Shown one piece after another: positions 56,041-64,000 of a DNA stretch of 64,000 bases. Source of the DNA: CAIWTU01 sp963815135 (GTDB taxonomy: Bacteria; Desulfobacterota; Desulfuromonadia; Geobacterales; Geobacteraceae); contig CAWFFO010000011.1 of assembly GCA_963815135.1 (NCBI GenBank), positions 777,100 through 841,099 on the forward strand, written 5' to 3'. Made by a program: the position numbers and the translations under genes. Position 1 is the first letter of the stretch. The number at the start of each line of letters is the position of its first letter. The notes beneath the pieces are model-generated. The model was not told the DNA's origin and did no database searches. It worked only from the letters and a program-made list of their open reading frames with translations.

Positions 56041-57580
56041 CTGGCCAACAATAAGAATCATGGTTTTAGCCACAGATTACACAGATTTTCACGGATAAAT
56101 TCAGATAATAAAGCATTGGGGGGTAGGATTTCATCCGTCGTTATCCGTGTCATCCGTGGCCAATAAAAAGAATCATGGTTTCAGCCACCGATAGCACAGA
56201 TTTTCACGGATACATTCAGATAATAAAGCTTTGATGGTTTAGGATTTCATCCGCCGTAATCCGTGTCATCCGTGGCCAACAATAAGAATCATGGTTTCAG
56301 CCACCGATTACACAGATTTTCACGGATACATTCAGATAATAAAGCTTTGAGGGGTTAGGATTTCATCCGCCGTTATCCGATTTTATCCGTGGCCAACAAT
56401 AAGAATCATGGTTTTAGCCACCGATTACACTGATTTTCACGGATACATTCAGATAATAAAGCTTTGATGGGTTAGGATTTCATCCGCCGTAATCCGTGTC
56501 ATCCGTGGCCAACAATAAGAATCATGGTTTCAGCCACCGATTACACAGATTTTCACGGATACATTCAGATAATAAAGCTTTGAGGGGTTAAGAATTCATC
56601 CGCCGTTATCCGATTTTATCCGTGGCCAACAATAAGAATCATGGTTTCAGCCACAGATTACACTGATTTTCACGGATACATTCAGATAATAAAGCTTTGA
56701 GGGGTTAAGATTTCATCCGCCGTTATCCGTGTCATCCGTGGCCAACAATAAGAATCATGATTTTAGCCACCGATAGCACAGATTTTCACGGATACATTCA
56801 GATAATAAAGCTTTGATGGGTTAGGATTTCATCCGCCGTAATCAGTGTCCTCCGTGGCCAACAAAAAAGAATCATGGTTTTTAGCCACTGATTGCACAGA
56901 TTTTTACGGATATATTCAGATATTAAAGCTTTGAGGGGTTAGGATTTCATCCGCCGTTATCCGATTTTATACGTGGCCAACAATAAGAATCATGATTTTA
57001 GCCACCGATAGCACAGATTTTCACGGATACATTCAGATAATAAAGCTTTGATGGGTTAGGATTTCATCCGCCGTTATCCGTGTCATCCGTGGCCAATAAT
57101 AAGAATCATGGTTTCAGCCACAGATTGCACAGATTTTCCCGGATACATTCAGATATTAAAGCTTTGATGGGTTAGGATTTCATCCGCCGTTATCCGGTTT
57201 TATCCGTGGCCAACAATAAGAATTATGGTTTTCAGCCACAGATTACATAGATTTTCACGGATACATTCAGATATTAAAGCTTTGATGGGTTAGGATTTCA
57301 TCCGCCGTAATCCGTGTCATCCGTGGCCAACAATAAGAATCATGGTTTTAGCCACCGATAACACAGATATTCCCGGATCAAAAAACAGCGATTCGAAAGG
57401 TATTGGCTTTCATCCGCAGTTATCAGATTTTATCCGTGGCCAACAAATAAGAATCTTGGTTTCAGCCACAGATTACACTGATTTTCACGGATACATTCAG
57501 ATATTAAAGCTTTGATGGGTTAAGATTTCATCCGCCGTTATCTGTGTCATCCGTGGCCAACAAAAAAGAATCTTGGTTTT
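56041..57580 (+). repeat. Dyad-repeat array, right part (thirteen units)
   Basis: Thirteen head-to-tail units with starts near 56069, 56183, 56300, 56417, 56533, 56650, 56766, 56883, 57001, 57117, 57235, 57351 and 57475, giving a period of 114-118 bp (one of 124). Each has GCCAC(A/C)GATTACACAGAT, TTCACGGATACATTCAG, AATAAAGCTTTGATGGG, TTTCATCCGCCG and TCATCCGTGGCCAACAATAAG blocks. Unit interiors are nearly identical, unlike CRISPR spacers, so expansion by unequal exchange or copying is likely. Confidence 0.92.
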
Positions 57581-57584
57581 CAAT

Positions 57585-57607
57585 AATAAGGGGACTGTCC
57601 CCTTATT
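57585..57607. repeat. Right palindromic cap of the dyad-repeat array
   Basis: AATAAGGGGAC-T-GTCCCCTTATT, a near-perfect 23-bp palindrome directly after the last unit and 55 bp before the sugar dehydrogenase gene. Counterpart of the element at 54860-54877. Confidence 0.6.
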
Positions 57608-57661
57608 GACACGGTATCTGTCCAATTAAGATAAGAATCCCAGCTTTGGAGCGAGTGTGAA

Positions 57662-58948
57662 ATGAAACAGCATGAGCGTAAGGTTTCCGTTGTCGGGCTT
57701 GGTTATGTGGGGCTTCCGGTTGCTGTTGCTTTCGGCCGGATGGGGAGGACCGTTGGCTTTGATATTAATTCAAAGCGGATCGCCGATCTCAGGAGCGGGT
57801 TTGACTGCACCGGAGAGGTGACTCCCGCCGAATTGAATGAAGCCGACATCCTTTACACCAGCGATTTCGAAGATCTCATGCTTGCGGATTTTCATATTGT
57901 CGCCGTGCCAACACCGGTCGATTCCGCCAACCGGCCCGATCTTACTCTTTTGCTCAGGGCTTCGGAGATTGTCGGCGCGGCTCTGAAAAAAGGCGACATA
58001 GTCGTATATGAGTCGACGGTGTATCCCGGCGCTACCGAGGAAGAATGCGCGCCGGTCCTGGAAAAGATTTCCGGATTGAAGTGCGGGAAGGACTTCAAGC
58101 TCGGCTACAGCCCGGAAAGGATCAATCCCGGCGACAAGGAGCATACCTTTACCAAAATCAAAAAGGTGGTTTCCGGCCAGGATGCGGAAACCCTCGAAAC
58201 AGTCGCGCGGGTCTACGAATCGGTGGTGACCGCCGGGGTGCATCGCGCCGCTTCCATCAAGGTGGCCGAGGCGGCCAAGGTTATCGAGAACACCCAGCGC
58301 GACCTCAATATCGCGCTGATGAACGAGCTGGCGATCATTTTCGACCGGATGGGAATCGACACCAACGACGTGCTGGAAGCGGCCGGCACCAAGTGGAACT
58401 TCCTGAAGTTCAAGCCCGGTCTGGTCGGTGGCCACTGTATCGGCGTCGATCCCTACTATCTCACCCATAAGGCGGAAAAGATCGGATATCATCCCCAGGT
58501 AATCCTGGCCGGGCGCCGGATCAACGACGGCATGGGCAGGTTCATCGCCCAGCGGACCATCAAGGAGCTGATTCGCGACGGCCACAATGTGCTCGGCTCC
58601 ACAGTCACCGTGATGGGAATCACGTTCAAGGAAAACTGTCCCGACATCAGGAATTCGAAAGTCATAGATATTATCCGCGAACTGCAGGACTACGGGATTA
58701 ATGTCCAGGTCAATGATCCCCTGGCCGATCCTGGCCAGGTGAAGCATGAATACGGTATCGATCTGGTTGCACGCGAAGATCTTATACCGGCTTCCGCCGT
58801 GATTGTGGCCGTCGCCCACCGGCAATATCTTGAGATGCCGGCGGCGGAGTATCGCGGGCTGATGAACGGGTCCGTATTCGTGGATGTGAAGGGGGCTTTT
58901 TGTCCTGAGGAGATAACGGGGCAGGGGATGAGGTTGTGGAGGCTGTGA
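57662..58948 (+). CDS. tviB: Nucleotide-sugar dehydrogenase (TviB/WbpO-type UDP-HexNAc 6-dehydrogenase)
   Basis: 428 residues, cytoplasmic; oxidises UDP-GlcNAc or UDP-GalNAc to the uronic acid for polysaccharide synthesis. NAD-binding motif VVGLGYVGLPVAVAFG, family block GFDINSKRI, substrate block KLGYSPERINPGD, and active-site Cys in VGGHCIGVDPYYL. First gene of the glycan cluster and still close to the GC content of the left part. ATG at 57662 after GAGCGAGTG. Substrate choice between the two sugars is not fixed by sequence. Confidence 0.88.
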   Translation: MKQHERKVSVVGLGYVGLPVAVAFGRMGRTVGFDINSKRIADLRSGFDCTGEVTPAELNEADILYTSDFEDLMLADFHIVAVPTPVDSANRPDLTLLLRASEIVGAALKKGDIVVYESTVYPGATEEECAPVLEKISGLKCGKDFKLGYSPERINPGDKEHTFTKIKKVVSGQDAETLETVARVYESVVTAGVHRAASIKVAEAAKVIENTQRDLNIALMNELAIIFDRMGIDTNDVLEAAGTKWNFLKFKPGLVGGHCIGVDPYYLTHKAEKIGYHPQVILAGRRINDGMGRFIAQRTIKELIRDGHNVLGSTVTVMGITFKENCPDIRNSKVIDIIRELQDYGINVQVNDPLADPGQVKHEYGIDLVAREDLIPASAVIVAVAHRQYLEMPAAEYRGLMNGSVFVDVKGAFCPEEITGQGMRLWRL

Positions 58949-59070
58949 TGGGTTATTTAAACCGATAGCGGCTGGGGTCTTGAATCAGGAAATTGTTTTA
59001 ATTTGAATTAATAAAAAATATAGAAAGTCTCTGCCTGATTGCCTCTTAAAAGTCTGTTGTCACTGAAGCT

Positions 59071-60558
59071 ATGCAAGGAAGACTATCGTTGAACAACAAA
59101 CTTAAATCTAATGTTTTATTTGTGGGATTGGCACAGGGCGGAGTTGCCATCCTGTCTCTCCTTTTATCTGTATGCTTGACACGAATGCTCGCCCCATCCA
59201 TTTTTGGGCAATACGCTTTGGTGCTTGCAATTAACGTAGCTGTAGTCGCTATTGGTACCCAATGGCTAACACAAAGCACTAATCGATTTCTTCCAGTTGT
59301 TATAAACAAAACCGAGGAAATTGAGCTTAAAATATCAATAGTTACTGGGTTAGTGTTTTTGTGTTTAGTATTGATTGCTTGTGGATTACTCGCATTGACC
59401 TTTGTCAGTGTTTTTTGGTCGGAAAAGGTGCCAGTTGTAATTCCGATTGTTGCCATAACAATATCTGCTGCAACATTCACAGTTGGAACCAGGGTACTAC
59501 AGGCAAGCTCAGCTGCAATATCCTACGGTATTTTTGTTTTTTTATTCGCAATACTAAAATTCATCTTTCTATTAACGGCATTATATTTTTTTGGAAAAAA
59601 TATCATCCCTTTATTATGGGCAGAAGTATTGGCAAACACAGTTCTGGTCCCTCTACTATGGAAAAAATCCGAGTTGCCTAGTTTATTCATTGTAATAAAG
59701 AATGCTTATAATAAAAATGCTTTTACCGGTACGCAGAGATTATGGAATTATGGCGGATTAATGACGGGGTGGTTCGTCGGCTCATCTATTATGATGGTCG
59801 GGGACAGGTACTTGATTGGCTTGCTTCGAAATGTCTCCGAGGTCGGAGTATATTCAGCTAATTACAATTTGATCAATGGTTCTATAGGACTCGCAGCCAC
59901 TCCTGTTTTGCTCGTATTGCATCCATACTTGATGAAATCGTGGGCCGAGCAGGATGTATCAAATTTCGGAATCACTTTGAGCAATATAGTTGAAAGTATA
60001 TGGAAGATTGGGTTATTGCTTGTCGGGGCATTTTGCATATTCAGTCATGACATAGCGTATTATCTGTTTCCACCTAGATATGTTGCCGGTCATTTGGTTA
60101 TGCCCATCGCCGTTTCGGGGATACTTTTCTGGAATATCGGGCTCTATGTCCATAAGCCCTTGGAATGTGCTGAGAAAAGCAGGGCTTTGATGTTTCTTAG
60201 CTTGAGTTGTGCCGTACTGAATACGCTATTAAATATTATTTTTATACCTCGATACGGCTATTTAGTCGCTGCCGTATCCACTACTGTGACTTACTTCACT
60301 TACTGCGTTACCAGTTACATTGTGGGAAAAAGAACTTTGAGGTGGAACCTCCCTTTGTTGAAGTGTTTCAAATTTCTGATGTTGGTCGGCTCAATTACTG
60401 CCTTATCTCTGATTATCAAGAATTATATTGCTGCGCAATACGGTGGGAAATTTGCTATCGCGGCGGTCCTTTTATTATACGTGGTTTTTGCAGGGGTTCT
60501 GTTTTGGCGTAACCGCAAGATGACCATATCTGGAGGCGCAACTGCATGTTCGCATTAA
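59071..60558 (+). CDS. Polysaccharide flippase (Wzx/RfbX-like, MATE superfamily)
   Basis: 495 residues with about 12-14 hydrophobic helices and no signal peptide. N-terminal block LFVGLAQGGVAILSLLLS followed by CLTRMLAPSIFGQYALVLA is typical of oligosaccharide-unit flippases. It moves lipid-linked repeat units across the inner membrane. Overlaps the next gene by 13 bp. Clearly AT-richer than upstream genes, which suggests acquisition with the rest of this cluster. Confidence 0.85.
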   Translation: MQGRLSLNNKLKSNVLFVGLAQGGVAILSLLLSVCLTRMLAPSIFGQYALVLAINVAVVAIGTQWLTQSTNRFLPVVINKTEEIELKISIVTGLVFLCLVLIACGLLALTFVSVFWSEKVPVVIPIVAITISAATFTVGTRVLQASSAAISYGIFVFLFAILKFIFLLTALYFFGKNIIPLLWAEVLANTVLVPLLWKKSELPSLFIVIKNAYNKNAFTGTQRLWNYGGLMTGWFVGSSIMMVGDRYLIGLLRNVSEVGVYSANYNLINGSIGLAATPVLLVLHPYLMKSWAEQDVSNFGITLSNIVESIWKIGLLLVGAFCIFSHDIAYYLFPPRYVAGHLVMPIAVSGILFWNIGLYVHKPLECAEKSRALMFLSLSCAVLNTLLNIIFIPRYGYLVAAVSTTVTYFTYCVTSYIVGKRTLRWNLPLLKCFKFLMLVGSITALSLIIKNYIAAQYGGKFAIAAVLLLYVVFAGVLFWRNRKMTISGGATACSH

Positions 60559-61775
60559 TCATTTTCACATTGGGTGTAGTACTTCAGCTTTGTTTTAAAA
60601 TTCCACCATACCTCTGGTGGTCTTGCATAATTTTCGTAATAATTTCCGGTTTCGTAAGAATCGCAAAAACAGGAATTTCGTTACCGTCACTGTCTCTTTT
60701 AATATGGTGCTGTATGTTTCTGATGTATAAATTTGCCGCTTTTTCCTGGACAATAGACAACCACGCCACGACAATTGATATTCTTCACTACATATGTCTT
60801 TTCGCTTTTTTCTTCAGCGTTCTACAGATAATGTCCAATGTCGATATTCAAAAACAACTCGGTATCTTTTTTCTGTGCGCGAGTTTGTGTCTGTTTGGGT
60901 TTCTCCTTAAGTTCCTCTTTGTGTATGTTACAGGGCATGGATACATATCCGGAAAAGATTTCAAATATGTGATGTTAATAACAAAAGGATTGAATATTCA
61001 CATGATAGCTTTCGTATATGGTCTTACATCCATATTGTCCTTACTTTCCATAACTAAAACGTCTTCTGCAAAAAAAATCGTTATGCTGTCTTTGCTGTCC
61101 GTATTTCTGCCTTTATTATTCATTTATTTTATCGGTGCCAGAAACGTTTTATTGCTGTTGAGTGTATTTCTTATCACACTTATCGTTTTGCATTTCCTCA
61201 AACGAGTCCGATGGCTTTTCATCGTAGGTATGGTTACATGTGTGGTGGCACTTTTGATGTTTGTTGGGGCTGGTGAGGGACTTCTATCAAAGAGCGTTAC
61301 AAATTTTACTACCAAACGGAACGAACTTTGGAATAAATCTTTCAGGGTGGTCCAGAAACGACCGTTAACAGGGTATGGGTACGGGAATGCCGATACAGTA
61401 CTTGGACAGCATAAAAGATTTGCACGAGTCGGTTTAGATGAACCCATGGAAGGGGGTGCCCATAATTGTTTTATAAATGCATTATTGGACGGCGGATGGA
61501 TGGGGCTTATTTTTGTTGTCGCATTTTTCGTGATTATTGTGATGGACTCCGAAAACATGAGTGTAGGGGCGGCAAAGAATATCTTATTTGCTCTTCTAAT
61601 AGGATTATGGGCACGAGGGTTTGTTGAAACCAGCGGCCTTTTAGGCGTTGGAGATGGTGTCGGTGACTATGTTTCATGGCTTGCCCTTGCTGCTTACTAT
61701 GGGCAGTACAAACACGAGCCTATGTTTGAACTACAACCGCAAGGCGAGGTTGGAGTTGTCGCAGCTGGCGGATAA
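60546..61775 (+). CDS. O-antigen polymerase/ligase-like membrane protein (Wzy/WaaL type)
   Basis: 409 residues, about ten to twelve membrane segments. The segment WNKSFRVVQKRPLTGYGYGN and the downstream AHNCFINALLDGGWMGLIF are typical of the Wzy_C domain, which has conserved His in a periplasmic loop. It would polymerise repeat units flipped by the preceding protein or ligate them. Start at 60546 with GGAGGC upstream, overlapping the flippase gene. Confidence 0.85.
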   Translation: MFALIIFTLGVVLQLCFKIPPYLWWSCIIFVIISGFVRIAKTGISLPSLSLLIWCCMFLMYKFAAFSWTIDNHATTIDILHYICLFAFFFSVLQIMSNVDIQKQLGIFFLCASLCLFGFLLKFLFVYVTGHGYISGKDFKYVMLITKGLNIHMIAFVYGLTSILSLLSITKTSSAKKIVMLSLLSVFLPLLFIYFIGARNVLLLLSVFLITLIVLHFLKRVRWLFIVGMVTCVVALLMFVGAGEGLLSKSVTNFTTKRNELWNKSFRVVQKRPLTGYGYGNADTVLGQHKRFARVGLDEPMEGGAHNCFINALLDGGWMGLIFVVAFFVIIVMDSENMSVGAAKNILFALLIGLWARGFVETSGLLGVGDGVGDYVSWLALAAYYGQYKHEPMFELQPQGEVGVVAAGG

Positions 61776-61830
61776 CATTTCGGTAATTTTACATAAATTA
61801 TGACGCAATTGTCTGACCTGGAGAGTTGGA

Positions 61831-62964
61831 ATGTATCAGGATTTGGCACACAAAGTTGACAATAAACGTATATTGATTGTTTTGGCAGGTAGTTTTAAGC
61901 CAAATGGCGGTATGTTTGAATATGCCAAGGCCTGGATCAATTTATTAATTGGAAATGGGTGGGAAGTGGGATTTTGCGGAGTGCCTGCAGTGTTAAGGAA
62001 AATAGATGATGCCTGCAGTAAATATGAACTTCCCGTTGAGTTAGATTCTGGCCCTAACTATTACAAAGCACTTAGCTTGACGAGTTTGCTAAATACCGGA
62101 GCTGCAAAACGACTAGTGAAAACACTGCTTGATATCCTTGACCAGTTTCAGCCTTCTGCATGTCATATTGTTGATAGACCTATTTTTATCGGGTACCTCA
62201 TGAAAAGACTCACTGCTTCGAGGTCATATATCTTGTTTGTTAGCACATTACATGACCCGATACGTCATGATGAAAAGATATCCAGAGTAGGAAAATTTAT
62301 TTGTTTACTTGATGATAATAATATTATCAAAATTTCAACAACCAAAAATCTCTTGCTGCACGTACATTGCAAAACACTTCTACAAGGTTCGAAATTTGAG
62401 CATATCAAAAATATTGTTGAGATGTCTCACCCCCTGCCAAAGACCATAGCAACACGTATGAGGCGTGAAATTGATATGGAGGAAGTCTATCCGATTAGGC
62501 TTGGTTTTTTTGGACGTATTGAGCCTTACAAAGGACTTGATATTCTTTATGAAGCTTTATCTTATGGTATAAAGAAGGGTTATTTTGATAATGAACGGAT
62601 TGAACTCATTCTTGCAGGGCGGGGAGAAATAAAACAACCGGGAACGATCTCCCAATAAAGGTCGAAATGTACAATGCTGTTCTCAGCGATACTGATTTTC
62701 ACCAACTGATGGCGGATATTGACTTGCTGGTACTGCCATACAAAAAACGGAATGCAATCAGGTGTGGGGATGCTGGGGGCAGCTTACGGCATACCTTTGA
62801 TAGCGACAAGGGTTGGGGCATTACATAACTTGGTTATTGAAGGAGTAAACGGCCACCTGATTGAACCAAATCGAAGCGACCTCTTAATGGATATTATCAA
62901 AAAACTCGTGAATAACCCAAAACTATTAGCTGGTTTACGACACAATGCAAAGTTATGTTCGTAG
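61831..62964 (+). pseudogene. Group 1 glycosyltransferase with two frameshifts
   Basis: GT-B fold enzyme of about 375 residues after correction. N-terminal half: ILIVLAGSFKPNGGMFEYAK. C-terminal half: RLGFFGRIEPYKGLDILYEA, then NDLPIKVEMYNAVLSDTDFH, LLVLPYK, GMQSGVGMLGAAYGIPLIAT and VIEGVNGHLIEPN. The frame changes once near 62640 (stop at 62658 in the first frame) and again near 62745. All expected donor-site elements are present, so sequence error is likely. Acts on the lipid-linked sugar of this cluster. Confidence 0.8.
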
Positions 62965-62988
62965 TATGAGTTTCAGGAGGGCATCTTT

Positions 62989-63483
62989 TTGAAGGTTGTA
63001 ACTTATTTCAGGCTGGCAAACTACCTCTATAGGCATCGAATACCAATTATACCGAAGATTTTAGATTACTTTATTAGATTTATGTTTTCGTGCTGGCTGC
63101 CCCATACAGTAAAACGCAGGGCAAAACCTAGTACTAGGCTATGGGGGCCTTGGTGTTGTGATACATAACAATACAGTGCTGGGAAACAATGTTCATATAG
63201 ATCAAAATGTAACAATTGGTGGTAATGGAACTGAATACGGAGTCCCGGTCATAGGTAACAATATATATATAGGAGCTGGTGAAAAGGTGCTTGGAACTGA
63301 GAGATAGGCGATGGGTCGGTAGTTGGAGCAAATTTAGTTGTGATACAGGATGTCCCTCAACGAACTGTAGTTGCAGGAGTACCTGCAAAAAGTAATACGA
63401 GAAAATATAAATATTACAGAATTCCTCTATCATATGAGGGTCAAGAAGAGATATGGATAATGCTAATAAAAAAGTACTTTTAA
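62989..63483 (+). pseudogene. Hexapeptide acyltransferase (serine acetyltransferase-like) with frameshifts
   Basis: Starts with TTG after AGGAGG. The N-terminal helix region (VVTYFRLANYLYRHRIPIIP) is like that of serine acetyltransferases found in glycan clusters. A left-handed beta-helix follows (GVVIHNNTVLGNNVHIDQNV, IGGNGTEYGVPVIGNN, GANLVVIQDVPQRTVVAGVP). Frame changes occur near 63135 and 63298. The end overlaps the next glycosyltransferase start by 31 bp. Probably O-acetylates a sugar or acts on a sugar nucleotide; true serine acetyltransferase activity is less likely here. Confidence 0.75.
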
Positions 63484-64000
63484 TTGGGCCTCTTCCACCT
63501 CCACTCGGAGGAGTTTTCTGTTTTGTTCAATACATTAAATCCCAAGTTAAGTGGTCGAAGTGATGTCGGTATAGAAATAGTTAATTCAGGAAATATTCGT
63601 GGAAAGGGCATAAAAGGTGTTTTACGGTTTATCTCTTTGGTTAAACGAATTGCGATATCAGTGCCTACTGCTGATGTTGTTACTTTGCACTCGGCTACAA
63701 GCGGTCTTCACATAATGGGCCCTCTGGTAGCCTTCTTTGCCCGAATAAACAATAAGCCATTAATTATACGGAAATTCGGTGGCACGGACTTTTTTAAATA
63801 TAAGCTTGTTCGACGCAGTTTAATTATGTGGGCGCTGCGGAGAGCGATGATATATTTAGCCGAAACTCAATATCTGGTTAGAAACGCACGCGAAAAAGGA
63901 TTGCTACAAGCAGAATGGTATTCCAATAGTCGTCCAATGCCCGATGGTGAGGTCGAAATTCAGAAGAAGCAATGCAATAGGTTCGTTTATTTGGGCCAGA
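63453..64000 (+). CDS. Glycosyltransferase, 3' truncated by window edge, one frameshift
   Basis: Begins with ATG at 63453 (DNANKKVLLIGPLPPPLGG). One surplus T near 63517 shifts the frame; without it the text continues GVSVLFNTLNPKLSGRSDVG. It then reads VVTLHSATSGLHIMGPLVAF, KPLIIRKFGGTDFF and NRFVYLGQ to the right edge. This is the N-terminal acceptor-binding half of a GT-B glycosyltransferase; the donor-binding half lies outside. Part of the glycan cluster. Confidence 0.75.

Noticed and set aside
54888..57580. CRISPR array
   Set aside because: Units are 103-124 bp and their interiors are nearly identical. There are no unique spacers, repeat lengths are too long and no cas genes are near.
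57770..58825. Long 351-codon minus-strand open frame opposite the sugar dehydrogenase
   Set aside because: It lies fully within a clearly recognised gene and its translation matches no family; such shadows are common in GC-rich coding DNA.

Overview
The window looks like a chromosomal segment of a Geobacter-type member of the Desulfuromonadia/Geobacteraceae. This rests on gene content: multihaem cytochromes, a bc-type quinol oxidase complex, alternative-complex-III-like genes, many two-component regulators, a GEMM-class cyclic dinucleotide riboswitch and a set of PEP-CTERM-type exported proteins. The left 34 kb is moderately GC-rich. The right end, from about 59 kb, is clearly AT-richer and carries surface-glycan genes.

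Layout. 1-5.6 kb: glutamate synthase large subunit (cut by the left edge), rubredoxin, ferredoxin, an orphan receiver and a flavin split-barrel protein. 5.9-8.8 kb: a damaged alternative complex III (Act) operon with almost all of ActB missing. 8.9-13.0 kb (minus): a CheB-CheR-PAS-histidine kinase fusion. 13.7-16.1 kb (minus): Rieske, cytochrome b and a pentahaem cytochrome. 16.3-26.2 kb: fbp, an acidic protein, an NtrC-type regulator, comEC, a diguanylate cyclase response regulator, a complete IS200/IS605 element with TnpA and TnpB, and hisS. 26.4-34 kb: rmuC, acnB, aspS, trmL, a cobalamin adenosyltransferase and tRNA-Val(CAC). acnB and aspS are both broken by many small indels.

34-54 kb is the accessory surface region. 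A minus-strand operon encodes an FN3 lipoprotein, a five-Ig-repeat protein with a dockerin-like tail, a cohesin-like lipoprotein and a secreted cohesin-domain protein. It diverges from a TonB-dependent receptor. Next come a DUF2292 gene, a GEMM riboswitch, six exported proteins with P-I/V-P sorting tails (one is a large T5SS/PEP-CTERM-repeat protein) and a LuxR-type regulator. The N-terminal module of the dockerin protein recurs in the riboswitch-controlled PEP-CTERM protein, which links the two groups. The segment with the last two PEP-CTERM genes and the LuxR gene lies between long imperfect inverted repeats.

54.9-57.6 kb is an array of about 20 dyad-symmetric units of roughly 103-124 bp. 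It contains a single gene, a GxxExxY-family PD-(D/E)XK-like protein, and has short palindromes at both ends. From 57.7 kb to the right edge is a polysaccharide cluster: nucleotide-sugar dehydrogenase, flippase, polymerase, glycosyltransferases and an acetyltransferase. Genes of this kind commonly accompany PEP-CTERM systems, but no exosortase is present in the window.

Sequence quality. Single-base frameshifts break many genes. They concentrate at 28.75-32.1 kb (inside acnB and aspS, the latter normally essential) and 62.6-63.55 kb. This pattern points to sequence or assembly error more than to true gene decay. The actB deletion is too large to explain that way.
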